From the NCBI RefSeq assembly GCF_002994615.1, contig NZ_PVNK01000214.1, forward strand, positions 1 to 54,934: DNA of 54,934 nt, read 5' to 3'. Within the stretch, counting starts at the first letter, position 1. The number at the start of each line of letters is the position of its first letter. A program made the translations under genes and the position numbers. Positions 17,570-26,725 of the stretch are shown here, piece after piece. Source of the DNA: Enhygromyxa salina (GTDB lineage: Bacteria > Myxococcota_A > Polyangia > Nannocystales > Nannocystaceae). The notes beneath the pieces are model-generated. The model saw only the letters and a list, made by a program, of their open reading frames with translations, was not told where the DNA came from and made no database searches.

Positions 17570-19231
17570 ATGTTGATGAATCACGCGAGCTCCACGCTGT
17601 TACTGACGGCGCTGCTGCTCGCTACTAGCTGTAGTAGTGGCGAGGTCCCAAGCGACGCCTTCTCGACTTTCGGCGGATTCGATGACATGGGCGGGGACGG
17701 CGACCCCGACGACGCTCTGTTCGCCGAGCCCCGCATCCGGCTCCTGCTCGAGCGCCAATACGTCAACGCCGTCGGCGATCTGCTCGGACCCGCGGCCGCG
17801 ATGGCGGCGAGCCCCCGGGCCGACGTCACGCTCAACGGCTTCGACGCGATCGGGGCCGCCCAGCTCTCGCTGACCGACGCCGACATCGACGCCTACGAGC
17901 GCTCGGCGGTCGCGGTCGCGGCCGCGGCCGTGGCCGACCCGACCAAGCTCTCGCCCTATCTGAGCTGCACCCCGCTTTCGCCGAGCGACCCCGACTGCAT
18001 GCGCAGCTTTGTCGACGCCTTCGGCCTCATGGCCTGGCGCCGGCCCCTCGACGCGGCCGAGCTCGACCGCTGGTCCGCGGTCGGGGTCAGCGCGGCCGCC
18101 GACTTCGGCACATTCACCCGGGGCGTCGAGTCCGTGATCGCCGGGATGCTGCAGTCGCCCAACTTCATCTATCAGGTCGAGCTCGGGGCGGCGAGCGACG
18201 ACGGCGCTGGCCAGCGCAAGCTCAGCGGCTACGAGCTCGCCACGCGGATGTCCTTCTTCTTGCTCGACACGACCCCGAGCGCGACGCTGCTCGAGGCCGC
18301 CGCCGCGGGCGAGCTCGACGACGCCGACGGGGTCCGCGGCTGGGCCGAGGAGCTGCTCCTCGATCCGCGGGCGCGCCTGGCCTTCAACAGCTACTTCGAG
18401 GAGCTCTTGCACCTGCGCAAGCTGGCCGAGATCGCCAAGGACCCCGGCACCTACCCGAGCTGGTCGCCCGAGCTCGCCGACTCGATGAAGGCCGAGACGA
18501 TCGCGCTGATCGACGAGATCGTCTGGACCGAGAACGGCGACTTTCGCGACATCCTCGACGCCGAGTACACCTTCGTGGACGAGGCCCTCGCCGATCACTA
18601 CGAGCTCGCCTCCCCGGGGCCCTCGGGCTTCCAGAAGGTCCCGGTCCCGCCGGGGGAGAAGCGCGGCGGCATCTTCGGCCACGCCGGGCTGCTCTCGGTC
18701 CTCGCCCACGTCAGCAGCAGCTCGCCGACGGTCCGGGGCAAGTTCATCCAGGAGCGGATGCTGTGCTTCTCGATCCCGCCGCCACCGCCGGGCACCGTGA
18801 CCGACCTGCCCTCGACCGAGGACGCCAAGACCATGCGCGAGCGCCTCGCTCTCCACCAAGAAGATCCGCTGTGCGCCTCGTGCCACACGATCATGGATCC
18901 GCCCGGGCTCGGGCTCGAGAACTACGACGGCGTCGGTAAGTATCGAACCCTCGACAACGGTGCGCCGATCGACGCGCTCAGCGCTCTCGACGGCGCGCCC
19001 TTCGAGGGCGCCCTCGAGCTCGGTCAGGCCCTGCGCGAGCGCGAGCAATTCAGCTGGTGCAGCGTCTTGAACCTCTACCGTCACGCGACCGGCCACGTCG
19101 AAGCCAGCGGTGAGGTCGAGCGCCTGCGCGAGGTCGACGAGGCCTTCATCGACGCCGAGTACCGGCTCGAAGCCGCGATCGTCGAGCTCGTCTCGAGCCG
19201 GGCCTTTCGCTACGTCGGGGAGCAGAACTGA
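17570..19231 (+). CDS. DUF1592/DUF1588-type cytochrome-like lipoprotein
   Basis: The 553-residue protein has a lipobox (LLLATSC). It then follows the order seen in planctomycete and myxobacterial proteins of this group: a DUF1587/1595-like start (RQYVNAVGDLLGP, then FGLMAWRRPLDAAEL), DUF1592 (MLQSPNFIYQVELG, LSGYELATRMSFFL), DUF1588 (GFQKVPVPPGEKRGGIFGHA, then KFIQERMLCFSIPPPP) and DUF1585 at the end. A haem-binding motif CASCH lies in DPLCASCHTIMDPPGLGLEN. Function is not established for the family; an extracytoplasmic redox or polymer-related role is often suggested. The start at 17570 has GAGAAG ten bases upstream; 17576 is an alternative. The stop overlaps the DUF1552 start by one base, so the pair is coupled. 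Confidence 0.9.
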   Translation: MLMNHASSTLLLTALLLATSCSSGEVPSDAFSTFGGFDDMGGDGDPDDALFAEPRIRLLLERQYVNAVGDLLGPAAAMAASPRADVTLNGFDAIGAAQLSLTDADIDAYERSAVAVAAAAVADPTKLSPYLSCTPLSPSDPDCMRSFVDAFGLMAWRRPLDAAELDRWSAVGVSAAADFGTFTRGVESVIAGMLQSPNFIYQVELGAASDDGAGQRKLSGYELATRMSFFLLDTTPSATLLEAAAAGELDDADGVRGWAEELLLDPRARLAFNSYFEELLHLRKLAEIAKDPGTYPSWSPELADSMKAETIALIDEIVWTENGDFRDILDAEYTFVDEALADHYELASPGPSGFQKVPVPPGEKRGGIFGHAGLLSVLAHVSSSSPTVRGKFIQERMLCFSIPPPPPGTVTDLPSTEDAKTMRERLALHQEDPLCASCHTIMDPPGLGLENYDGVGKYRTLDNGAPIDALSALDGAPFEGALELGQALREREQFSWCSVLNLYRHATGHVEASGEVERLREVDEAFIDAEYRLEAAIVELVSSRAFRYVGEQN

Positions 19232-20640
19232 TGAACAATCCCAAGCAATACAAGCCCCGCAAGGCGCCGATCATCCGCTCTCAGGGCCTCTCTCGCCGAA
19301 CCATGCTGCGCGGTGTCGTCGGCGGCGCCACGGTCGCGCTCGCGCTGCCGCTGCTCGAGATCATGCTCGACCAGCACGGCGAGGCGCTCGCTGGCGGCGG
19401 CCCGCTGCCGCGGCGGATGATCACCTGGTTTTTCGGCAACGGCTGCGCGCTCAACGTCACCGGAGACGTCAACAGCGGCCTGCGCTTTTGGCCGAGCGCC
19501 GAGGGCCCGGGCTACGACGTCACGCCTCAGCTCGCGCCGCTCGCGAACGCGGGCGTGATCGACTACTGCTCGGTCCTGTCCAAGTTCGAGGTCAAGGCCG
19601 CGGCCGAGAACCGCCGCGGCCACCACGACGGCTGCACCCTGTTCTCGGGCTACCCCTTCATCGAGGTCGACGGCGCCAACTACTCGTCGAAGTCCGGCGG
19701 CCCGACGATCGATCAGGTCGCCGCCAACGAGATCGGCGGCCAGACCTACCTGCCCTCGGTCCAGCTCCAGATCTCCAAGCGCATCCTGACGACTGAGGGC
19801 CCGACGCTGCAGTACCTGTCGCACAAGGGCCCCGACCAGCCCCTGCCCCAGATCGCCGATCCCCAAGCCGCGTGGAACAAGCTGTTCGCCAGCTTCACGC
19901 CCGACGACGACCCGACCACGCCCCACCGCCTCGCGGCCCTCGACGCCGTCGGCGAGGACACCCGGGCCCTCAAGCAGCGGGTCGGCAGCGCCGACCGGAT
20001 CCGCCTCGACGCCCACCTCGACTCGGTCGCGCAGATCCGCAATCAGATCGCCGCGAGCGCGCCCGAGTGCATGCAGCCGGTCCAGCCGAGCGAGACCAAC
20101 ACCGACATCGACGGCCAGGAGCCGCTGATCTCGGTCAACGAGGTGATGAGCGATCTCCTCGCGCTCGCCTTCGCCTGCGACCTCACCCGGGTCGCGAGCG
20201 TCCAGTTCACCGGCTCGGTCGCCTCCACCGTGTTCAGCGATCTCGGCCAGAACATGGGCCACCACGACATGACCCACGAGGCCGCCCAGAACGAGGCCAT
20301 CGACGCCTCGACGATCTACACGATGGAGCGCCTCGCCTACCTGCTCTCGGCCCTGCGCGACACGCCCGAGGGCAACGGCAACCTGCTCGACAACAGCTGC
20401 GTGCTGGTCAGCAGCGACTGCTCCTCGGGGCTCACCCACAGCACCTTCGATCAGCCGATCATCGTCGCGGGCGGTGGCGGTGGCGCGCTGAAGTACCCCG
20501 GCGTCCACTACCGCTCGCCAAAGCGCGAGAACACCTCGGACATCTTGCTCGCGTGCCTCCAGAGCGTGTGCCCCGGGGCCAGCGAGGTCGGCGGAACGCT
20601 CGGCCACTCGAGCTCGCCGCTGTCCGCGATCCTCGCCTGA
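19231..20640 (+). CDS. DUF1552 domain protein, Tat-exported
   Basis: The 469-residue protein begins with a twin-arginine signal (LSRRTMLRGVVGGATVALAL), so it is probably folded before export. The body matches DUF1552: RRMITWFFGNGCALN, a HHDGCTLFSGYP segment and a late GHHDMTH motif. Members are usually coded next to DUF1592/1588 proteins, exactly as here. The ATG shares a base with the previous stop (TGATG), which predicts translational coupling and equal amounts of both proteins. Remote likeness to alkaline-phosphatase/sulfatase-type folds (DUF1501 group) is possible, but activity is unknown. Confidence 0.9.
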   Translation: MNNPKQYKPRKAPIIRSQGLSRRTMLRGVVGGATVALALPLLEIMLDQHGEALAGGGPLPRRMITWFFGNGCALNVTGDVNSGLRFWPSAEGPGYDVTPQLAPLANAGVIDYCSVLSKFEVKAAAENRRGHHDGCTLFSGYPFIEVDGANYSSKSGGPTIDQVAANEIGGQTYLPSVQLQISKRILTTEGPTLQYLSHKGPDQPLPQIADPQAAWNKLFASFTPDDDPTTPHRLAALDAVGEDTRALKQRVGSADRIRLDAHLDSVAQIRNQIAASAPECMQPVQPSETNTDIDGQEPLISVNEVMSDLLALAFACDLTRVASVQFTGSVASTVFSDLGQNMGHHDMTHEAAQNEAIDASTIYTMERLAYLLSALRDTPEGNGNLLDNSCVLVSSDCSSGLTHSTFDQPIIVAGGGGGALKYPGVHYRSPKRENTSDILLACLQSVCPGASEVGGTLGHSSSPLSAILA

Positions 20641-20739
20641 CCCGAGTCACCACCGTGCGACCGGCTCCGACGCCAGCTCGAGCAGCGCGTCGCTGGGCCG
20701 CGCGGTGGCGTCGCCGCCCTCGAGCGCGCAGAGCACCGC

Positions 20740-20779
20740 CTCCCCTCTGACCCCCGACGCTCTGACGGGAGGGAGTTTT
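20740..20779 (+). terminator. Possible weak intrinsic terminator after the DUF1552 gene
   Basis: CTCCC at 20740-20744 can pair with GGGAG at 20771-20775, followed directly by TTTT. The stem is short and the loop long, so this is tentative. Confidence 0.25.
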
Positions 20780-20804
20780 GAAGGAGGCCCTTCACAGGCT
20801 CTCG

Positions 20805-21548
20805 CTAGCCGCAGAATCCTCCACCGAGCCCGGGCAGCTCGGTGCAGTTGCCGCTCTGGCAGTCGGCCCCCGTCGCGCACGGGCTGCCGAAGCCGCCGTC
20901 ACTGCACGTGCCGAGCACCGACTGGTTGAAGTGCACGCACGACCACTGCGCCGGGCAGTCGCTGACCGTCTCGCACAGCCCGATGAGGCAGATCGCGTCC
21001 TTGCTCGGCAGGTAGCCGTCGTTGCACACGGCGCCCTCGAGCCCGACGGGGCAGGCCCCGTCGACGCTGCACGCCGGCATCTCGTAGCAGACCCCGACCT
21101 CCGGGTCGTCGATGTCCTCGAGGCAGACCGCGTTGCTGGGGCAGCCGTCGTTGATGTAGTCGTCGAGGTTGCAGCCCGAGTCTTGCGCGTCGGGGGCGGC
21201 CGAGCAGAAGCCGTTGACGCAGACCTGTGAGCTCGCGCAGTCGCTGTCGCTCACGCAGGTCGGGACCTCGTTGTTGTGGCACAACATGTCCGTGTCCGTC
21301 GCGCAGTACTGATCGTCGCCACAGTCGGCGTCGCTGAGGCAGCCGACCGCGCACAGCCCGTTGAAGCAGAACTGGCCGTCGGGGCAGGCGTTGTCGGCGC
21401 TGCAGGGCACGTACTCGCCTCCGTCTTCGCCGGCCTCGCTCGACTCGCCGGTCTCGCCGCTCGAGCCGGCCTCGCTGCCGAGGCTGGCGTTGCAGCCGAG
21501 GATCGCAGACAGGCACACACACAGGGTCATGGGGATGATGCTTCGCAT
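20805..21548 (-). CDS. Cys-rich secreted lipoprotein
   Basis: This 247-residue protein has a lipobox (LSAILGC) followed by a Ser/Gly/Glu linker (GSSGETGESSEAGEDGG). The rest contains about 26 cysteines in short units such as CPDGQFCFNGLC, DADCGDDQYC, SDCASSQVCVNGFC and ADCQSGNC. These resemble the EGF-like or Dickkopf-like units common in myxobacterial surface proteins. No catalytic motif is seen. It is the last gene of a minus-strand run with the ECF sigma and anti-sigma genes, 59 bases downstream of the latter, so it could be part of that regulon. Confidence 0.82.
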   Translation of the reverse strand: MRSIIPMTLCVCLSAILGCNASLGSEAGSSGETGESSEAGEDGGEYVPCSADNACPDGQFCFNGLCAVGCLSDADCGDDQYCATDTDMLCHNNEVPTCVSDSDCASSQVCVNGFCSAAPDAQDSGCNLDDYINDGCPSNAVCLEDIDDPEVGVCYEMPACSVDGACPVGLEGAVCNDGYLPSKDAICLIGLCETVSDCPAQWSCVHFNQSVLGTCSDGGFGSPCATGADCQSGNCTELPGLGGGFCG

Positions 21549-21607
21549 GATGGTCCTTGGTCGTCAGGCGGTGGGTCGCCGGACGGGCGCGGATCCGTTG
21601 GCGGTGA

Positions 21608-22378
21608 TCAATTTTTTTCGTGCCCGCAGTCGGACTCGACGGCGGCGCGATGAATCGACGCGGGCCAGCGCGTCGCGAAGCGTTCGGCCGCGCGCTGGCC
21701 CGCGCTCGCGCGCCCGGCCTGGCACAGCGCCCGGGCCCTGGCGGCCATGCGCTCCTCGACGAACTGGCCGTCGGCGAAGTCGCGCTCGTGCTCGGCGACG
21801 AGCTTCAGCGCGCGGCGTGAATCTTTGCCGGCGAGCGCAGTCGACAGCGCCTGCATGAGCGCGATCTCATCGCCGAGGGTCTTGGGTTCGGCGGCCGGCT
21901 TCGGTCGCGTGGGCTCGGGACCGGGCTCTGGATTGGGCGCGAGCTCGGGCTCGGCCGGAGCGCCCTCGGTCTCGGGGCCCGCGGTCGCGGCAGAGGGGTC
22001 CGCCGAAGTCGCCGAGTCGAGGTCGCGCGTGGGCGCTGCGCTCGCGCCGAGGTCGAGCGTCGCGTCTGGCGGCTCGGGGTCGGCCTCGGCCTGCGTCGGC
22101 GCGGCGACGCGATCCGCCGACGCGGAGCCGCGATCGCGGGCCACGAGCCCGAGCCCGACGACGAGCCCGACGAGCGCGAGCACGCCGACGAGCTTCAGCG
22201 CGGCGGGGCTCGCCGCGGGCTGAACGAGGGGAGCGTCGTCGAGCGTCGGCCCGGGCGAGCCGGCCTCGAGCTCGGCCTCGACCCGATCCCAGATCGCCGC
22301 TCGGACCTGCGCCGGCGGCCCCGTGGCCTCGCGCTCGGCTCGCTCGAGTTGATCGAGAAGTTGTCGTGGTGTCGTCAC
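21608..22378 (-). CDS. Anti-sigma-factor-like membrane protein
   Basis: The 256-residue protein has a short cytoplasmic part (about 1-60), one membrane helix (LKLVGVLALVGLVVGLGLVA), a Pro/Glu/Ala-rich linker, and a helical outside domain with a motif like a single TPR pair (LVAEHERDFADGQFVEERMA). It starts at a GTG that overlaps the sigma stop (GTGA), so the two are translated together. This position and topology are typical of anti-sigma factors. The usual zinc-binding HxxxCxxC motif is absent, so regulation of the sigma factor is inferred from context only. Confidence 0.72.
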   Translation of the reverse strand: MTTPRQLLDQLERAEREATGPPAQVRAAIWDRVEAELEAGSPGPTLDDAPLVQPAASPAALKLVGVLALVGLVVGLGLVARDRGSASADRVAAPTQAEADPEPPDATLDLGASAAPTRDLDSATSADPSAATAGPETEGAPAEPELAPNPEPGPEPTRPKPAAEPKTLGDEIALMQALSTALAGKDSRRALKLVAEHERDFADGQFVEERMAARARALCQAGRASAGQRAAERFATRWPASIHRAAVESDCGHEKN

Positions 22379-22920
22379 GGTGGGGCACCCCCTTCATCGC
22401 GGAGGTCCGCGCACTTGGCGGCCGCGGCCAGCAGCTCGCGTCGAGCCGCTCGCAGTCGCGTGTAGATGGTGTTGACGTTGACCTCGAGGCCGGCGGCGAC
22501 CTCGACCGCCGTCATGCCCTCGAGCTCGACGAGGACGTAGACCGCGCGCTTGTCCTCGCCAAGCTCGTCGAGCAGGCGCAGGAGCAGCCGCCGCGCGTCG
22601 GACCGCGCGAGCGGATCATGGGCGGCCTGCGGTTCGCGGGCGAGAACGTCGAGCTTGCGCTGGTGTCGCCACACCGTCCGCCTGCGCGTTTGCACGACCC
22701 GCATGGCGATCCCGAACAGCCAGGTCCGCAGCGACGAGCGGGCCTCGAACTCGTCGAGCCGGCGCGCGACGACCACGAACACGTCCTGGGTCGCGTCCTC
22801 GAGCGCGTGCGCGGGCACCCCAAGTCGCCGAAGGCTACGCCACACGAAGTCGAACTCGTCGCGGTAGACGTCGGCGAGGGTGAGCGCAGGTGCTGCGCGG
22901 TGCTGGGCGGTGCTGGACAC
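22375..22920 (-). CDS. ECF-family RNA polymerase sigma factor
   Basis: The 181-residue protein has sigma region 2 (YRDEFDFVWRSLRRLGVP, then DATQDVFVVVARRLDEFE and SLRTWLFGIAMRVVQTRRR) and region 4 (DELGEDKRAVYVLVELEG, then VAAGLEVNVNTIYTRLRAARREL). That is the ECF layout and length. The start is a GTG; no ATG is available in this frame near the N-terminus. It is followed by an overlapping anti-sigma-like gene and preceded by an outer-membrane-like protein gene 84 bases upstream. Its target promoters are unknown; self-regulation of this cluster is likely. Confidence 0.92.
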   Translation of the reverse strand: MSSTAQHRAAPALTLADVYRDEFDFVWRSLRRLGVPAHALEDATQDVFVVVARRLDEFEARSSLRTWLFGIAMRVVQTRRRTVWRHQRKLDVLAREPQAAHDPLARSDARRLLLRLLDELGEDKRAVYVLVELEGMTAVEVAAGLEVNVNTIYTRLRAARRELLAAAAKCADLRDEGGAPP

Positions 22921-23004
22921 GGGCTCGAGAGACGGTGGAGGAGTCGGGCGTTGGTGGTGAGTGGCCGGCCGCGGCGGGATCCGTTGGCGAAGCTCCCCGA
23001 GGAC

Positions 23005-24171
23005 TCAGAACCGAGCCTCGAGGTCGAGGAGCGCGCGAAAGCCCGCCCGCGCGGGCCGCCAGATCTCGCCGAACTCGTCGGCCTCGAAGCGCGAGCGGAC
23101 CAGGGCGACGAAGGGCTCGGCGCGCACGCCAACGGCGAGGTTGTCGAGCGGGTGCCAGGTCAGCCCGGGCGACAGGTCGAGGGCCAGCCAGGGGATCGCG
23201 CCCTCGTCGACGATCGAAAATCCGACGCCGCGGCCGAACTGCGCCCCGGCGTCGACGCCCGCGCACAGGGGAAACTCGAGCCTGGCTGGGGCGTGACGCA
23301 GGACCCCGCAGCCGCGCACGGTCGCGGACGCCATGCTCAGCTCGGCGCCGAGCTCCGGCGCGTCGTCAAAGCGCGAGCGTCGCTCGAACGCATACTGAAG
23401 ATCGAGCTCGACGCGGGCGCGCGGCCAGGCGAGCCCGGCGCGCAGGCGGACGACGGGGCCGACCCCGGGCAGGGCGCCGAGCGAGACCCCGCCGCCGAGG
23501 CCGAACACGACGTCGAAGCGGCGCCGGGGGTGGATCGCGGTCACGGGCCGCCGCTGGTCCTCGGCGAGCTCGGCCTCGGGCTCGGCCTCGGGCTCGGCCT
23601 CGGGCTCGGCCTCGGGCTCGGCCTCTGCCTCGGGCTCGGGGATCGGCTCGGGCTCGGGGATCGGCTCGGGCGCGTCGACCTCCTCGGCCTGCTCGGCCTG
23701 GGACACGGCCTCGCTGGCGCCGGCGCGATCGAGGGCCGAGGGATCGATCGCCATCGCGGCGAGCAGCGCCGCGGCCTCGGCGAGGACCTGGCAGTCCTCG
23801 CCGATCATCGAGCGCTGGCGCGTCGCCGCCTCGGTCACGGTCCACAGGCGCAGATCCCAGCGCCCGTCGAGCTCGCGCCGTACCCGGGCGATCGCCGTCA
23901 GCCGGCGCTCGCCCTGGTCCGCGACGGGACCGCCGAGCAGCCGCTCGAGCTCGGCGACGACCTCGGCCTCGCTCGGGCAGCCCTCGGACGGCGCGTCCCA
24001 GCGAAACTCGCCGCCCGCCTGCGTCGGCGGCTGCGCGCGCGCGGTCTGGGGGCCGCCGAGCGCGAGCGCAGACACAGCGAGGCCCGCGCGCACCGTCGCC
24101 GCGAGCCGGGCGCGTCGGCAGCGGCGAGGCCCGTGACCTCGCTCGTCGCTGGCGTCGAGGACCTCCGTCAC
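23005..24171 (-). CDS. Outer-membrane-like protein with Glu-Ala-Glu-Pro repeat linker
   Basis: The 388-residue protein has a twin-arginine-rich N-terminus and signal-like helix ending PQTARAQ. An N-terminal globular part (about 50-150) contains EFRWDAPSEGCPSEAEVV. An EPEAEPEA repeat linker at about 175-210 follows. The C-terminal half consists of alternating strands and ends LLDLEARF, with the terminal Phe of a beta-barrel. The GTG start at 24171 has GGAG five bases upstream; an upstream GTG at 24207 lacks one. Proteins of this shape sit near ECF sigma/anti-sigma pairs in myxobacteria as far as I recall, and here it precedes the sigma gene. Function unknown. Confidence 0.75.
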   Translation of the reverse strand: MTEVLDASDERGHGPRRCRRARLAATVRAGLAVSALALGGPQTARAQPPTQAGGEFRWDAPSEGCPSEAEVVAELERLLGGPVADQGERRLTAIARVRRELDGRWDLRLWTVTEAATRQRSMIGEDCQVLAEAAALLAAMAIDPSALDRAGASEAVSQAEQAEEVDAPEPIPEPEPIPEPEAEAEPEAEPEAEPEAEPEAELAEDQRRPVTAIHPRRRFDVVFGLGGGVSLGALPGVGPVVRLRAGLAWPRARVELDLQYAFERRSRFDDAPELGAELSMASATVRGCGVLRHAPARLEFPLCAGVDAGAQFGRGVGFSIVDEGAIPWLALDLSPGLTWHPLDNLAVGVRAEPFVALVRSRFEADEFGEIWRPARAGFRALLDLEARF

Positions 24172-24278
24172 TGAAGCTCCAGCTCGGGCCAGGAGTGCTC
24201 CTCGCACGGGGCGAGCATCGACAGTCCCGCGCGCTCGCGCAAGCCTTCGCTACAGACCAGGGCTTCGAGCGCGGTCAT
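24168..24278 (-). CDS. Possible 36-residue small ORF overlapping the outer-membrane-like gene
   Basis: This short frame begins MTALEALVCSEGL and ends WPELELQ. Its stop overlaps the GTG start of the outer-membrane-like gene (GTGA), as in translational coupling. An earlier in-frame start is at 24401. No family is recognised. It could also be the tail of a decayed gene. Confidence 0.28.
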   Translation of the reverse strand: MTALEALVCSEGLRERAGLSMLAPCEEHSWPELELQ

Positions 24279-24897
24279 CGGTCGTTCTTCATCCCGGTCC
24301 GCGGGGATCACCCCGCACAGATCCAGCGGCTGTGGAAGGGGCTGGTCGAGCACGCCCCGGTGCGATGCGAGCACGGCCCCTCTGGCTGGACGCCCCTGCA
24401 TGGGATGCTCACCGACAAGTTCGGGATCACCTGGGTTTTCGCGGTGTGGGTGTCGATCAAGGTGTGGGCCACGAGCTCGTCGCGATCGGGGCGGGTGCCC
24501 GCACGCTGGAGCGAGCGTAGCCGGGGCCTGTTGGTCACTCGACCCAGGCCGGCCAGGGGGAGCGCAGCTCTTTATCCCTTCGTGCTACCTCTCGTACCCG
24601 CTCGAGCCCGCTTTTCACGCTTCCCCGGCCCTGTGTCCGGCGCGTGTCGTGCTCGCTCGGGTTCCCCTTGGCCAGCTCCCTTTCCTCCATCACCTCCGCC
24701 CCCTCTTCCCGACTCCGGGACGTCTCTCCAGCTTTGCCCGGCGCTTCAGCAGCCCGTGATGCAACCCATCGTGTCGTCTCGCGCCGGAATTTTCGTCGAG
24801 GGCAAGGAGCCAGAACGCCGCTGTGGTGGGCCCACTGCAAGTTTTGGCGACACTGACCACGGTGGCGCAACGGTCCCGCATGCGTGACGATGGACCG
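24279..24897. other. 619-bp region without a confident gene
   Basis: Several frames are open, but none has a consistent start, family signature or clean codon pattern. Parts of the minus strand read like gene fragments in different frames (for example LVAHTLIDTHTAKTQVIP near 24440-24480), suggesting decay. A diverged copy of a dispersed repeat lies at 24748-24851. The promoter of the lipoprotein at 24898 should lie near the right end. Confidence 0.5.
24748..24851 (+). repeat. Diverged copy of the 77-bp dispersed repeat also found at 41719
   Basis: Bases 24748-24816 align without large gaps to the repeat at 41720-41789, at roughly 70 percent by eye, with shared AGCAGCCCGTG at the start and TTTTCG.CGAGGGC inside. 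Bases 24835-24851 are the exact reverse complement of the 17-base tail of that repeat (41779-41795). Confidence 0.6.
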
Positions 24898-26076
<1,179 letters not shown>

Positions 26077-26136
26077 CCTCACGTGTCGCGACGAGCGCGC
26101 ATGTGGTTCATGTGTCCCCATGGCATGCTCCGGGCG

Positions 26137-26604
26137 ATGGAGCCCGAGCTGGTCTTCACCGTCGTCAACCTCCTGCCCATGCCGATCTGGCTGACGTGGC
26201 TCCTCGCGCCGCGCTCGAAACTCGCGCGCCTGTTCGCCGACGCGCTGTGGCCCTGGGTGTTCCTCGCGGCGATCTACGTGACGCTGATCGCGGTCACGTT
26301 CACGGGCCCGAGCCCGGGCGGGAGCTTCTCCTCACTCGCGGGGGTGATGGCCCTGTTCGACAGCGAGTGGGGCACGCTCGCGGGCTGGGTCCACTACCTG
26401 TGTTTTGATCTGTTCGTCGCGCGCTGGATCATGCGCGAGGCGCCGGACGCCGGGTATCGGCTGGCGCCGATCCTGGTTGCGACCTTGATGCTCGGGCCGC
26501 TGGGGCTGTTGCTGTTCGTGGGCGCGCGGCGCTGGCTGGTCCCGACTGACCGGAGCCAGATGAGCCCAGCTGCCCGCGCGCAGCGACGCGCTCGAGATAC
26601 GTGA
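26137..26604 (+). CDS. ABA4-like (DUF4281) membrane protein
   Basis: The 155-residue protein has four predicted membrane helices (LVFTVVNLLPMPIWLTWLLA, WPWVFLAAIYVTLIAV, a Trp/Tyr-rich third helix and PILVATLMLGPLGLLLFVGA). The segment WVHYLCFDLFVARWIMRE is characteristic of the ABA4-like family. Plant ABA4 is needed for neoxanthin formation, but bacterial members are uncharacterised, so a carotenoid link is only a possibility. Starts at 26125 or 26083 are alternatives. The 3' end overlaps the hairpin candidate described next. Confidence 0.8.
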   Translation: MEPELVFTVVNLLPMPIWLTWLLAPRSKLARLFADALWPWVFLAAIYVTLIAVTFTGPSPGGSFSSLAGVMALFDSEWGTLAGWVHYLCFDLFVARWIMREAPDAGYRLAPILVATLMLGPLGLLLFVGARRWLVPTDRSQMSPAARAQRRARDT

Positions 26605-26671
26605 CCCCCTCCCCTCATGTCAGGAAGGCAGCAAAGAGGGCGACGGGAGCGTCGAGTCACCCGAGCTTCGC
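26583..26671 (+). ncRNA. ffs: Candidate SRP 4.5S-like RNA hairpin
   Basis: The sequence GGAAGGCAGCAA (26623-26634) matches the apical motif of bacterial signal recognition particle RNA. It lies at the tip of nested complementary segments: GCGA/TCGC (26583/26668), GCTCG/CGAGC (26590/26662), GTGAC/GTCAC (26601/26656), CTCCC/GGGAG (26609/26645) and TGTC/GGCA around the loop. The usual CCGG before GGAA is missing, so the tetraloop is not canonical. The 5' arm also overlaps the end of a coding gene. A fortuitous hairpin is possible. Confidence 0.33.
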
Positions 26672-26725
26672 TACGATCTTTGTGCGGACTCGGACGTATT
26701 CAAGAACGGCCCGGATCGAGAAGCC

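Noticed and set aside
20647..20880. Minus-strand frame ending ALEGGDATARPSDALLELAS
   Set aside because: Protein-like but overlaps the Cys-rich lipoprotein end in another frame and has no credible start; at most a relic.
22366..24174. 602-codon plus-strand open frame with Gly-Leu repeats
   Set aside because: Antisense to the sigma factor and the outer-membrane-like gene. The Gly-Leu repeat is the reverse of the Glu-Ala-Glu-Pro codons.
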